From Reticulitermes speratus (Eukaryota > Arthropoda > Insecta > Blattodea > Rhinotermitidae): a stretch of DNA of 64,000 nucleotides. The notes beneath the pieces are model-generated. The model had not been told where the DNA came from, ran no database searches, and was given only the letters and a program-made list of their open reading frames with translations. The translations under genes and the position numbers were made by a program. The first letter of the stretch is position 1. Each line of letters starts with the position of its first letter. Shown here piece by piece: positions 33,876 to 45,849 of this stretch. The DNA lies in NCBI GenBank assembly GCA_021186555.1, contig JAJKFL010000039.1, forward strand, positions 16,410,733 to 16,474,732, in the 5' to 3' direction.

Positions 33876-34575
33876 GAAACTTGAGTTCCTACCTCGGAGA
33901 AAACACTCTTTCCATTACAAATGGTCTCTTAAGTCTGTTTAGCGAAATAATCGCTGCTTGTTCTCAGAATCATACACAACACGAAGATTATATAGACCCT
34001 GTGTAAAGCATTTAGAGTTTTTGATTGTTAAAACCGGTGGTACATATATTTAGTACAGTATTTTAAACAGTTAAAAATACATTGCTGAAATTCACTTATT
34101 GGTCTGTCAAGGCTTTTACTCTTTCAGTCGAGTCTGTTGATGCATTCTGCGCTATCAAAATGTAATATGTTATCTAGTCTCGAACTGATGCCCGTATAAA
34201 ACTTTAATATCTAAAGTTGTTTCCAGTTTTATAGGTCTGCTGTCTCAGCAGGCGACATAAAATCTTCAACGCGCTCGTGGATTTAGTAGTGTAGTAACTA
34301 CAGATTTGTGTTTAATGGTAGATGACAAGGGAAAGAGGAAAGAGGCTGTTTACAGTTTTCGACTGAATTCTGTTCTTGTAAGCAAAAGCGTCTTCATGAC
34401 CAATCATGTACGCCGTTAAATCAAATATCAGATAGTCTAGTCCATATTTTCCGACGTCAGAAACTCGAGGAGGCAGAAATGGCAATTAATTATTGTACCA
34501 TATGCGTACTACGTAATTTGTCGTATTTCTGTTGCTGTCGTCTTCATATAAGGCTGCATTTAAACGTTACACAAT
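33876..34575. other. Unassigned stretch
   Basis: No gene or repeat recognised. Confidence 0.4.
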
Positions 34576-34676
34576 AAACAGGTGTAAAGGTTAAATTAAG
34601 TTTTAGACCAACTGATGCACACTAAAACCACTTTTATTGTAACTTTATTATAATTGTTAAAATTGTTAAAATTATA

Positions 34677-34716
34677 CCCCTACACGTGTTTCGATCCTAG
34701 GATTATCGTCAGGGGG
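34677..34716 (-). ncRNA. Hammerhead-ribozyme-like motif, unit 1
   Basis: Minus strand: stem I CCCC/GGGG, core CUGACGA (N7 is C), extra U, stem II AAUCC/GGAUC (one mismatch), GAAA, palindrome ACACGUGU, GUA triplet. Confidence 0.72.
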
Positions 34717-35049
34717 TTTTTGCTGAAAGCTACTGTCACTTCAGTCACATGATTTTAAATAGTCTAACGGCACATTAAAACTTATATATTATAAGTTAAA
34801 ATCTTGTTAAAAGTCTTTGTTAAAAGTTGTATAATAGTTGTAAAAGTATTGTAGACAGTTGATTGTGGAAGCTACAATAAAAGTGGTTTTAGTGTGCATC
34901 AATTGGTCTAAAACTTAATTTAATATGACGAAGATGGACGGTGTCAACAGTGTGAAAAAAGGCGTAAAGGTTAAATTAAGTTATAAACCAACTGATGCAC
35001 ACTGAAACCACTTTTTAAGTAGCTTTATTATAAAATTGTTAAAATTGTA

Positions 35050-35089
35050 CCCCTACACGTGTTTCGATCCTAGGATCATCGTCAGGGGG
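35050..35089 (-). ncRNA. Hammerhead-ribozyme-like motif, unit 2
   Basis: As in unit 1 but stem II is perfect (GAUCC/GGAUC). The single difference between the two units in this motif restores or removes one stem II pair. Confidence 0.75.
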
Positions 35090-35384
35090 TTTTTTTTTGC
35101 TAAAAGCTACAGTTACTTCAACCACATGATTTAAAATATTTTTTCGGCACTTTAAAACATAAGTTAAAATCTTGTAAAAAGATTCGTTAAAAGTTGTAAA
35201 ATTATAAAAGCACTGTAGATGGTAGATTGTGGAACTGCTGGCGTGTGGGATCGTGGTATTAAAAGTATGTGAACTGTTTTTGTGTGGAGCGGAGTGTACT
35301 GCGTGTTGTGTGGTGAAGAGTACTACTTAATTTAATATGACGAAGATGCACGGTGTCAACAGTGTGAAAAGGTGTAAAGGTTGT

Positions 35385-36140
35385 TTAGTGAACAAACAAA
35401 ACACAAACCGAAATTTCGGTGTTCAGATGTTTGAGATAAACAATGATGATTCTGCCTGCGTACACAACGTTACATTTGGCGGACGTTATTCTTGCCTTTC
35501 CTTCGTAACTGCGGTGTCTAGTAAATAGCATGTGCTTGTCCAGTAATCATACAGCTCATGTCTGTACGTGCCACTGCGTGGTATTTATCTATTCACGTAA
35601 TATTGAAAATTAATGGAACTGCTGCACACTGCATGCGTTCTTTATACGAAACCCTATTTGTATATTTCACGAGCGTCTGCATGCCATTCCATCGCCTAAT
35701 GAAACTGCGTGAAGAGCATCCTGTCACAGACCGCCAGAATTTTACAACTTAGTACATTATCATCGACTATATCAGTCTTTAAACCGAGTCTTTAACATGG
35801 CGATTACTTATGAATCGTGATTTGAAAAGTGCCGTGTTTAATAAAGCTTTAGAAGTTCGGTCTGAATTATTTTTTGTGTTTGTTACACACGCATTGTTAT
35901 GAATATGAAAGTGAGATTTATTGAAACGAAGACTGAACGCTGCGTCGTGCAAAAGTACGAGTAAGTTTCGGACAATGAATTTTAAATGTAGGGAGTAAGC
36001 TGCACATTACAGCATTTGGAACCTTAAAATTGATGGTCCGGACGAGAGATTTTGTCGTATGTCCATATCGAAACGGGAACATTTTATGCAATAAAATATA
36101 GTTCAGGTTTATCCAGTTAACCACAAACTTACAGGCAATT
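35385..36140. other. Unassigned stretch
   Basis: Short frames only (35337-35528 starts inside the terminal repeat). No gene recognised. Confidence 0.4.
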
Positions 36141-36149
36141 GAACCAACT

Positions 36150-36622
36150 AAGTCCAGGGAGCAGGGCCCTTCTTGAGAAACTGACTCTTCCTTAGCTAAT
36201 CACGAAATTCTTCGCATGTTGTGGAACTCGAAGGTTCATACCATTTTCACAAAAGCGTGCCACTGGTCCATATCCTAAGCCAGATTAAACCACTCGAAAA
36301 TATCCTCCCGTTCTCTTTATGTAAGACACATTTTAATATTGTACTTCAATTCACATCAGCGTCTTCGAAGAATTTTTCCCTTCAAGCTTTCCATCCATAA
36401 CCCAGTATGCATTTGTTCTCCCCCAGCGTGCCACATGCTCAGCCAAACACATCCTCTTTTATGTTATTACCCTAATAATATTTTGCTTGGAGTAGAAATT
36501 ATGCAGCTCATGTCTGTGCAGATTTATCTATCTTCCTGTTAGTTCCTCCCTCTTAGTGCCAAATATCTTCCTCATCACCCTGTTCTCGAGCACCCCTTAG
36601 CCTGTGTTCTTCCCTTAATGTG
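36150..36622 (-). pseudogene. LINE family beta, reverse transcriptase C-terminal region
   Basis: The minus strand reads, in order, 'WNLTLREEHRLR', then after a frameshift 'ENRVMRKIFGTKREELTGR', 'LHRHELHNFYSKQNIIRVIT' and 'LAEHVARWGRTNAYWVM', with two stop codons. These blocks form the connection and C-terminal part of a non-LTR reverse transcriptase. It is the longest family-beta remnant here and links the smaller ones at 20.6, 26.8 and 44.6 kb. The part below about 36340 is 3' UTR shared with 20.44-20.64 kb. Confidence 0.8.
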
Positions 36623-36629
36623 AGATTCC

Positions 36630-37485
36630 AAGATTTACACCCATGCAATACACCAAGCTGGCAAATGGGTCTACTTTATCTAATCCTCACAGATGGCAGT
36701 CCTGCATGTATCTCCACCCACCCTCTCTAATGCAAGAGCTCAAAGTAGTTCCAGTTGTGGCTCTTCAGAGTGCGGGTCTGCCGCCACAACGAAACTTACG
36801 ATCGATCAGTCAGAGCAGGGCGATAGTTACCGCAATAGTGACGATAGATGGCAACAGCTTACTCATTTTTATCAGAGTTGTTCACAGATTACACGTATTC
36901 TAGACATCACACATGCACGTTCTTGGAGAGCCATCTAGAAGGAACTACTAGTTGAACGAAATGTCTCGTTTGGCAATGTAGGGAGCACTTTTACCAGCAT
37001 ATAAGTGGGCAGTACTGTCGGATCTGTACAGGAGCAGTGAACTATACAAGCTGGTGTGAAATTCGGATTTAGGCAGTACCTGTTTCGAATTTCTGTCGGG
37101 TCACTAAAGCATATGTGGACTCCTATTTTACAGTTCGGCTATAAGTAACGTCACCAGATGGTAAACTAGCACTACATAGTACATGACTAAACAAAGAGAG
37201 TGAAAACAGTAATATGTAATGAATTTAAATGTTATCAGTGACTCAAGAGTATATACCAGCATCAAATGACATTGACGATAGTGCATAATGAAATGGGCAG
37301 GATGAAAAAGGAAGCGATCATGGCATAACTTGAGATTCAACCACTGAATTTTCCTGGACGGACAGATGAGAACCACAAAAATTTCAGTTAGAATATGCGG
37401 TGTGCGGACCGATATTCGAGAAGGCATGAGAAATTTTAAGAATGCCCTATCACAACCCAGATTTAGGAGCGTTCGCAAAATTGCG
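36630..37485. other. Unassigned stretch
   Basis: Frames at 36643-36938 and 37128-37478 show no recognised motif. Confidence 0.4.
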
Positions 37486-37489
37486 AAAA

Positions 37490-37680
37490 GTGACTATTAG
37501 CTCCGTCACGTCCGTCTGTCCAACCGTCCGCATGGATAACTCGGCTCCCACTGGACGAATTTTCATTAAATTTGATGTTTGAGTATTTTTCGAAAATCTG
37601 TCGAGGAAATTCATGTTTAATTAAAATCTGACAAGCATAACGGGTACTTACATGAATACCTATGTACATTTATGATAGTA
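37490..37680 (+). repeat. Dispersed repeat G, copy 2
   Basis: Starts in tccgtctgtccaaccgtccg, then 'ggctcccactggacgaattt' and a tttttcgaaaatctg block, and ends near 'gaatacctatgtacatt'. It parallels copies at 33.1 and 39.3 kb. Confidence 0.6.
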
Positions 37681-37689
37681 GGTTGCTGA

Positions 37690-39040
37690 ATCTTTCTTAG
37701 AATGAGAAATGTTTCAGACAAAAGTTGTAGAGAAAGTCAAAACACACATTTTATTTTCTATAACTTCTGTCCGAAAATTGCGTCGTTCATGATATAATGT
37801 TGAAAACTATGGTAGAACCAGACAGGCCACAGTTGACAATATAATACGGCGCATGCGTTTTGCATTGGGATAACTAAGGCAAGAATACAGATACACGCTT
37901 ATAATTTCAAAATTTATTGCTTTTCCACGGCAACAATGGTTACGCGAACGCGGCTTAATGTTACGTTATGCTACATTGCCTGTCTTGCTGTAATTTACGT
38001 AAAGATTGTACCCGGTAGATGTCTGTGCAGGGCGCTGCTATTTAACTCTTCTTTGTGGCAGCAACTAATGTCATATACGCCTACAAGGCACAGAGTCCGA
38101 ATTTCAATTGTCGAGTGTGTGGGCCAACCTGTCACGAAGTACTGTTATAAGCAGGGTCATATTCTTTGCTCCCCTCTCCTTCAATATGACGGAAGCTTTA
38201 CCACTACCTCAAGACGCTCGACGTAACGGTCCAGGTTCTTAGATATGTCCCTCATTGTTTCTGACTCAAAAGGAGTAAAGTTCCTTTGTTTGTGTTGGGA
38301 AAGTGTAGAGCACATTGAAATACGTTCTGAACTTTCATGTTTGACAAGTGCAGATGCAGTTTGCTTCATCGTATATCCTAATCGGCGAATAGCAGGAAAG
38401 AAGGTTAAGAACATAAATATTTATTTTATCAAATGCTTTAGAGCAATAGTAAATATTTTCATGCATCAGAATCCTTAAAAACCTAGTATTCGTTTATGTT
38501 GTCAGTGGATTCCTCTCCTTTTATACTAGAGCATCTGTTTTTAGAACCTGTACGTAGCTATCCTTAAGTTGAAACGCTGCAGGTTTCTCCGAAACGTCGG
38601 TGCCTTGTTGCCAAACTACACTGTGTCAAATTCCAGAAGATGTTACCTTAATTTCCACCGTCGTTGTGAGACTCAAAACGCGAACTATACTGATGTTAAC
38701 GTCTCTCGAATTTCTCCCTGAATTTCAGTCGCAGTTTTTACGAACAGTGATGATGGTCAACTTGCTCGCCAGCAGTGTCCTGAAAAGAGCACAACATTTG
38801 CGTTTTACACGTGCCGAGTACCGTTATCAATGAATCTCGTTATTGTTCCACTTTACTGAAATCTGTAATTTAAAACGGTATTTCCTCTTATTCTTACTGA
38901 ATTTTTGCTTGCTGTGATACCCATGTTACAAAACAATACAGTCTTAGCCAAGCGGACGTTCTTTGCCTTGATCTTAAAATAAACGTAACATAAATAACAA
39001 ACTTGTTTTCATATTGTGACATGAGATGACAAATTATGTA
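37690..39040. other. Unassigned stretch
   Basis: Contains a lone 'ctccgaaacgtcgg' at about 38588, resembling repeat K. No gene recognised. Confidence 0.4.
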
Positions 39041-39055
39041 CTATTACCACCGTAG

Positions 39056-39159
39056 CTCACCTAGCGCCGAGGTGAAAGGAAGAGTAGAACTGTACCTCTA
39101 CTCCCCCTCTGGGCCTTTGTGGCCTGTTCTAGGGAGAACTTTACCTTTACTTTACCTTT
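39056..39159 (+). mobile_element. SINE-C, strongly 5'-truncated copy
   Basis: Only the last 100 or so bases, from 'ctcacctagcgccgagg' through 'ggcctgttctagggagaact' to the tttaccttta tail. Flanked by an exact 13-bp duplication attaccaccgtag (39043-39055 and 39160-39172). It shows that headless SINE-C RNA can be inserted with a normal duplication. Confidence 0.93.
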
Positions 39160-39284
39160 ATTACCACCGTAGGGCAACATGGTGATGGCGTTACAAATTA
39201 AACGGTTACCAAACAAAGATCGAACTGTAAAAACGGATCGTCTTTGGGCGCCTTTGCTTGCGAAAAGTAACCCTTGCATTTATG

Positions 39285-39470
39285 TCCGTGTGTCTGGCCG
39301 CCCGCACGTAAGAAAGCGATTTTCACGACAGAATTTCGTGGACTTTCGTGTTTGGAGTGTTTAATAAAATTTGTTGAAATGTTTTGATTTTGGTTAAAAT
39401 CGGACAGAAGTAGCAGAGGCGTTACATGAAGACCTACGTACATTTTAGTATCTGTCCGATATTGGATTTC
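39285..39470 (+). repeat. Dispersed repeat G, copy 3
   Basis: Has gtccgtgtgtctggccgcc, a 'gttaaaatcggacagaag' block and 'gaagacctacgtacatttta', in the same order as the copies at 33.1 and 37.5 kb. Confidence 0.6.
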
Positions 39471-39479
39471 ATAACTGAG

Positions 39480-42180
39480 ACGACTGTATTCTCTGTGAGA
39501 TACGGGCTGAGGCTGAAGAAAGGGTTGAGCACAGAGCATCAAACTTGATCGACTGTAAACATCAAGTTTTGACATTTAAGGATATTGGTTGTAAATATCC
39601 CCCATTACGACATATTGATGATAAGCGATTGTAGATCTGTCGTTAAGATACGGAGAAATCTGTTCGCATGTGTTAAAATACTCAATGTGTTTATGAAAAT
39701 TATTAAAAAATATGACATTTAAGCAAAATAACATAGAGCATGTACCAGAATTGTTAAGCTCTTCGAACATTTGCCAAACCTGTTGCAGTATAAACATTCT
39801 GTTGTCAGCTCTCAAAATACCAGAGACAGAGATAAGATTGTCTAAGATTACTGTATAAAAGTATTATTTTACTGCATTTTCTATTAAGAAATCTTACTTT
39901 AGCTTTATGCAAATGTGTGTGCCTTACTTGTTATTTAACAAAATTTTAAGGACTCCCTAATATTCACAAACTCTGGAAATGAAGCTCCTCTTTGGGGCCT
40001 GGTAGGGATTTAGACAGACACGCTAGATATTGGGTTGCTACGGATCAAAGGAGTATGGAGCTGAGATGTTAATTTGGCCACCAGCAGAATTGATTGCGGA
40101 ACATTGATTAGCCCAGCAAGCTGTGTTGAGGATTCGTGCCTGTTAATGGGGCAGCAGTTGGCGCATGCGAGTTGCCAAGGTAACCTTTTCCCCTGTGGGC
40201 TGGGTAAAATATCACATTATTAGAATGCGCGCGACGACAGTGCCAGAACGCTTAATTACTGCGATAAATTAACGCTTCAGAAGTCTGTACAAAACAACAT
40301 AACACTTGGGAAAAATCGCTAAATTTTCACCTTGGGTAATTCAAGTCTTATACTTAAGGGACTTCAGTTTTGAGTAGTAATACTGCGTTTTCCGAAAGGG
40401 TATTTGGTGGGTGGAGCAAATTTTATGTACATAGTTGGCCTTCAGTTTTGTTTGTTTCAGGTAGGCTTACAAATCTCGTAGTGATACGATTAAAACTTGC
40501 GTCTTCGTAACACTAAATATGTAGTCTCACTGATTTAAGTTTTGTGCATGATATTTTTCCGAAATAGATCAAATTGCTTACCTTCAAAAGTCTTGTGTAT
40601 TAAACTTCTTATTCCTGAATCCTTTCACCATTCGTAGAACCTAATATGGAGCCCTGAATCAATATCACAACAATGTATTAGCAATAATATTAACTTAGTT
40701 ATTTTTCAATACAGCTTACGTAAAGTATCCAACTGTATGGAGCATAATCCTTCTCGAGAAGTTGGTTGTCGTTAGGTAGTGAACATATTCTCATTTTTAT
40801 GGAGCCCAAAATTTCGTTACCATGTTCAAAATACGTGCCTAAAAATGGCAAAGTTTACTTTCGGGAGCATGTATCCTGAAATTTGTATTTGACTATGCAA
40901 ATCAAAATTGTGTCTTCAGCATCGGTCTCGTGCCCTGTATGGACCTTCAGTTCTTCACGTGCCGCCTGCCTCGGTGCACCGCATGGGCGTAAATGCATTT
41001 AAGAGTACTACAGATGTAAAAGTCCTTCGTCCTGGGTAGTAATACGAACTTACACTCAAGTGTCATTGAAGGGTGAATTAGTTCGGCCGTTACCGATTTT
41101 TCATAGAAATGTAAGTACTTTCGGCGAGCAAATACGCATTCTGACAGAAATAAACTCTCTCCCCATTACGCGTTCATTTCTTCCAGTTGCAAGAAGTAAT
41201 AAACAAAAACAAATCTGACAGTAAAGAAAGATGTTCCAGCAGTTAAATAAACTAGGAAGCAGCATACCATTGATAAACTTGCTTCTATATGAGTGAGATG
41301 AACAAAGTTACTTGTACAAAAGTACAGCAGATGTCAGGGCTCGCAGTTGCCTCTACCATTACTTGAGTCGCTATTGTTAGAGAAGAATATGATCGTAATG
41401 CAGTCTGCATGAATCATTCATAATTAGACGTAATTACCGCCGGGGACAGTTGGATACAAAGCGTTCAGAGAGCCCCTGAGTGGCGGTGACGTCAAATTCA
41501 GGGGCAGGTAAGGTACTGTTGATACATCCGCAGCAACCGGTTGCTTGTGACGAGGTTCAAAGTTAATTTGCGAGGCTTTTAAACATGTGATACCTCCGTG
41601 GAGTAAAGTCCTTCAGACGCTGTTATTCGCCCAGGCGATCAGCAGCTACGTCACGCTGTTCACAAGAGTTAGCCACTGGATCCTATCCACAGCCAGCTGA
41701 ATTTATTTACAGCCCTTAAACTCCATTTAAGATAACTTTTAATACAGTCTGGGCAAACGTCCTTTCCCTTGAGGGTTCTCGACCAAACTGTAGAAAACCG
41801 TGATAGAGGGCCACTCTTTGTTGACCGCAGTTTGTGGCTATATATCGAGGTTGGCGGTAAATGGAAATAATGCATAATATAGAATTTATGTTCAGAGAAT
41901 TTCATGGGCGCTAATTGAGAGTGACGCTATATCGGGGGGGGGGGGGGTGCAGTTTCGGGTTTGACTTAGTTGCATCTTTTCCTATTTTACCTCTTGTACT
42001 GCCAATATATCTAAATTAAACTTCTCTCATTCCTTTCAGCTGATTTAATATACCTGTCTCATACGTACTCATAATGTTCCAAGTTTCATATTTTTGTTTT
42101 AGTTCTTAAGTCGGGCTGAAGAATTTGTTCAACTTAACAAACCTTTTTGTTAGTCTGTAAAATACTAGGTGCCTTTTGTC
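39480..42180. other. Unassigned stretch
   Basis: Contains a run of 14 G (41934-41947). A strong acceptor-like site ends at 40460, but the following open phase meets only a weak donor. No gene recognised. Confidence 0.4.
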
Positions 42181-42182
42181 GG

Positions 42183-42413
42183 ATGCTGTCATTGGAATTT
42201 TTCATTGACATAATCCTTCCGGCCGCACTATATCCCTGGGGTCGACTCAGCCTCTAAAAGAAATGAGTACCAGGAATATTTCCTGGAGGTAAAGGCGGCC
42301 GGTGCTTAGGGCTGACAACCTTACCACCTTCATATGCCGATTGTCTTGAAATCCGGGAGCCTCAACCTCCTTAAACCCTCAGGGCCTGTCCAGGCCTGTA
42401 ATGGGATTGCTTT
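42183..42413 (+). mobile_element. SINE-A, headless copy
   Basis: Starts just after the B-box region ('gctgtcattggaattttt') and runs to 'gggattgcttta'. No clear duplication. The 89-codon frame downstream overlaps its end and is a by-product. Confidence 0.88.
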
Positions 42414-42419
42414 AAACCC

Positions 42420-43478
42420 CCTTCAAATCCCCAAGCTGTACTATCGCCAATTTCCGGCTATTCGATCTCTCTTATTCAACGTATTGCCATCTACTTTCCA
42501 CGCGCACATGTCTGATCTGTCCACAGGCTGTCGGACCCACACTGCTATGGGGTCAGGTCTTAAGAAAGAGTTAAAAGCCATGGATTGTTTTCCTTATGTT
42601 TGAGGAGAACTGAAGAAATATATGAAAGGTTAAGAATTCAACGCCTATATATCAAGTGCAATGACAAAGTAGGTGCTGTGTGTCAATTAGTCGAGGGAAG
42701 TTTCAGAGGAAACGAAAGAGAATTCCCGACTGTTTGGGTGGCTGTAACTCTTTGGAAGACGGAGATTGAAGCATTATATAAGGCAGACCTTTAAAACTTT
42801 CTTTGAATCGTAGATGTAAGAGATCTGGCTCAGAATGATTTCAATTTTGGGCATTATGTTAGAGATAATCAGTCCTCAGCTTCCATTGCTTGTCAGTTGC
42901 CTACCGGTGAGATTTGAACTTTTTTGTAACGGTAACTACGAAGAGTACTCACTTCTGGGATGAGTACGTGGTCATCCTGTGGCAGTGTTGTTTCCAGAGC
43001 ATCTAATCAAATACCAAGTTTTAAGCTAATAATTCTATGGCGGCTAGCTACTGTTATGACGAAGATTTGTATATTTAAACAAATACTGACTTTATTGTTT
43101 TGGGGTTTCTCTTGGTTGTTGTGGCTTAGAGAACTTTATATGTTATTTATTATTAGTATCAGAACAAAAAATGATCAGTTTCTTTAAAAATTAATTAATA
43201 GTGGCTTTTATTACATGCCGAAACATGTAGCCGATCATTTAAATAATATACAATATGTAGTTGTGTTCGACGGAAGTATGTTGGTCTTATGTTGAGATTA
43301 TACATACAACGGGATGAACCACCTCAAAGCTCTTGACTCAAATAATGCCCTTGTATTACGTTATATTTTACCTTTATTAGAGGTATTAATACATTTTTAT
43401 TCTTGTTAATTTATACACTCAGCTCATAATGGCAAAGTGTTCAATTGTTTGCGAAAATTGTGAAAATTAACACTCGTT
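42420..43478. other. Unassigned stretch
   Basis: A fragment 'gccgaaacatgtagc' (about 43218-43232) looks like the second half of a hammerhead, but the CUGANGA half is absent. No gene recognised. Confidence 0.4.
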
Positions 43479-43487
43479 ATATCCTCG

Positions 43488-43983
43488 GGGTTTTTTTTTT
43501 CTGTGGCTCGACAGCCTTATATGGGCCTGGGCCTCCTCGTTTCGTCGAGGTTTCATGGTCTCACACACACTTTAGACACACCACAGTCGGTAGGACTCCT
43601 CTGTACGAGTGACCAGCCCGTCGCAGAGACCTCTACCTGACAACACACAACACTCACAAGAGACAGACATCCATGCCTCCGGTGGGATTTTTTTTTTTTT
43701 TTTTTTGCCTGTCCTGGGTTTTTCCCCTTTGATCCATTTTTGTACTGTTTAAATCCTTTCGTCCTTCATGTCACTTTACGTTCCATACTACCGTCCTTAC
43801 AACAAACACAACACAAACATCCATGCCCCCGGTGGGATTCGAACCCACGATCCTAGTAAGCGAGCGGCCGCAGACCCACGCCTTAGACCGCACGGCCACT
43901 GGGATCGGCATTCGAACCCACGATCCCAGTAAGCGAGCGGCCGAAGACCCACGCCTTAGACCGCACGGCCACTGGGATCGGCC
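43488..43983 (-). mobile_element. Composite SINE with duplicated head, full-length
   Basis: In the minus direction: a 5' tRNA-like head, a second near-identical head, the foreign segment seen at 24.15-24.26 kb, an A tail (a long T run near 43690 on the plus strand), the repeated head end ('tcccaccggaggcatgg'), the SINE-B body and a final A tail. One 9-bp duplication, atatcctcg (43479-43487 and 43984-43992), encloses the whole, so it inserted as a single unit. The head tandem is absent from the 24 kb copy. Confidence 0.88.
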
Positions 43984-43999
43984 ATATCCTCGTGTTACT

Positions 44000-44510
44000 G
44001 TGTAAAAATTACAATTTAGTTTATATCCTGATCATCGAACACCACACCAAGTCTTCGCCTTTGTAGTTGTAATTTATCGGTGTCTAATAATGGACCATTT
44101 AGAACTGAAACTGATTTTACCCAAGTTCTTAGTCAAGGCAGTGACTGGAGGTACCTTACGAGTATGTTATCAGACTTCTTCGAATTAAAATTTAAAGCCT
44201 GAAGATGCTGAACACACGCTTGCAGTGACTGGTACCGACATAGTGATTATTTCGTTGTAGGACGCTTAACCATTTAACGTCCATTGGTAATTACACGTAT
44301 TAACGTATTTGTCATTAAGACACCTTGCGTTTGACTACAACGTGTACTCACATTTTTCGTATGAATCTCACGATAAAGAGCAATCATTTCCTGGAACAGC
44401 ATTAACCGGGTGGTCTTTTAATGGAGACGAAGGCTGCACTGTTTAACAGGAACTGAATTTTTGTATATTATAATTTTGATGTCAGTACTCCTCGCCAAAT
44501 AATTTAAGAG
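44000..44510. other. Unassigned stretch
   Basis: No gene or repeat recognised. Confidence 0.4.
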
Positions 44511-44529
44511 CATGAAAATCAAGGGGAGG

Positions 44530-44700
44530 GGATGAGACGGTTGGGGCATTGGGCACACATCAGAGATGAAATTCGTACAAAATTTTAGTAAGAAAAACCG
44601 AAGGAAGTAGACTGCTTGGAGGATGTAGGCGTAGATGGGAATGGGATACGAAAATATGTCTTAAAGGATTCGACTCAAGTTGCATGAAGTGTGGGGAATT
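44530..44700 (+). pseudogene. LINE family beta, C-terminal remnant
   Basis: A plus-strand reading contains 'ILVRKTEGSRLLGGCRRRWE' then WDTKICLKGFD, aligning block for block with the family's VLVGKPEG, GRPRRRWE and DLRE-like regions. A GHWAHI-like block precedes it in another frame. Decayed. Confidence 0.68.
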
Positions 44701-44709
44701 TCGTTATTA

Positions 44710-45775
44710 GCTGAGCATTTCTGGATACTAGAATAAGAGGTCTTAATAAGATTTCAAAATAAAATATCTGCTGCATAACGCAGTCCTTCGAAAATGCGTA
44801 ACGCCACTGCTGACCACAATTTTGTAATTAAACTACACGCCGTCAAGTAATCTGATTAATACAGTTTTAAAAGATGTGACATACTTTACGTTGAAATTCA
44901 GAAAAATGTATCTCGCCAGTTTTGACCTCGATTTTGTGCTTGAAACTGAAAGAAGAGAGATCTGTGACGTATTCGTTTTATAACTGCTATCAGTTTCGTC
45001 ACAGCAGATCTTTTGAAACTTTGCGATCTGTACTTCCCATTTATGAATGCGATGAAACTTTATACCTTATGAAAGGACTCGCCCTTGCATGGGAGTCCTA
45101 TTGCCCGCAGCCCAAATTTTCACATGACAATGACTTTTTACACCTTTTAATTACTGCCTTGTATCTAGATGACAAGAGTAGGGGGCTAGAAACATTGTTG
45201 ATAATATCCATCATACACCACTTCAACCCATTCGTCTGTCTGTCTTTCTGTCTCTCTGTTATGTTACAGTAGAGTAAGCACGCCATAGTATGTTCCGGAA
45301 ATCAGGTGCCGATATAATACAAGCAGTTTTGTAGTAATTTTATCTGCCTCAACTTCCGATATTCTTTGGTCCAGCTCAGTGGGCGTTACAACACTATTGT
45401 CTAGTACTGTGGCATAACAGTCCCCAGCTAACGTTATAAACGCATTCACCATAGTAATAAAAATGACCGTTCTGCGTCATTCTCCATTGTTTGGTAATCG
45501 TCAGTACCTAGTGAATCCACATTAGGGGCTTTACTTTTTTGTTTCTTTTAAATTCAGAGTCGTTTAGAGAGGAAGTGATTAAATATTTATTCTGATATTA
45601 TTAATAAGCCCAATAATTTAACGATTATTTAATCACCTATTTTCTCTCATTTTGTACATGGTCTAAGCAGTTAATGTGGAAAAGATACAGAAAGAAGCGG
45701 CTGGTCCTAATTTGATGTATTATTTTCATGTTTACCCGAAGAGACTAAAGCCATGCTAGTAAGACGTCAGTAAGG
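44710..45775. other. Unassigned stretch
   Basis: The 116-codon frame at 44922-45272 has no recognised motif. Confidence 0.4.
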
Positions 45776-45777
45776 GT

Positions 45778-45848
45778 AGTCGATTTTTGGGCCGAGTTTC
45801 GAACCGGGAACCCCCCAAATACCGCTTGGGCCAGATTTCTCGCTGATG
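45778..45848 (-). mobile_element. tRNA-like SINE head (family F)
   Basis: Minus strand: A-box-like 'tggcccaagcgg' and B-box-like 'ggttcgaaact' at tRNA spacing. No body defined. Confidence 0.4.
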
Positions 45849-45849
45849 A

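Larger units (their letters stand above)
34581..35368. mobile_element. Two tandem Penelope-like terminal repeats
   Basis: A unit of about 385-403 bp is present twice head to tail (34581-34965 and 34966-35368). The boundary block ggtgtaaaggtt (ggcgtaaaggtt in the middle) occurs at 34581, 34966 and 35369. A block starting 'aatttaatatgacgaagatg' precedes the middle and right boundaries. Each unit has one minus-strand hammerhead. Unit 1 also has inverted ends (34597-34643 against 34873-34918). Tandem terminal repeats with hammerheads are characteristic of Penelope-like elements. No reverse transcriptase is present. Confidence 0.75.

Noticed and set aside
35337-35528. 63-codon frame downstream of the tandem terminal repeats as a Penelope-like ORF start
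   Set aside because: Its first codons lie inside the repeated unit, it is short, and it shows no reverse-transcriptase motif.
43215-43240. Hammerhead-like 'gccgaaacatgtagc'
   Set aside because: Only the second half is present. No CUGANGA or stem I partner upstream.
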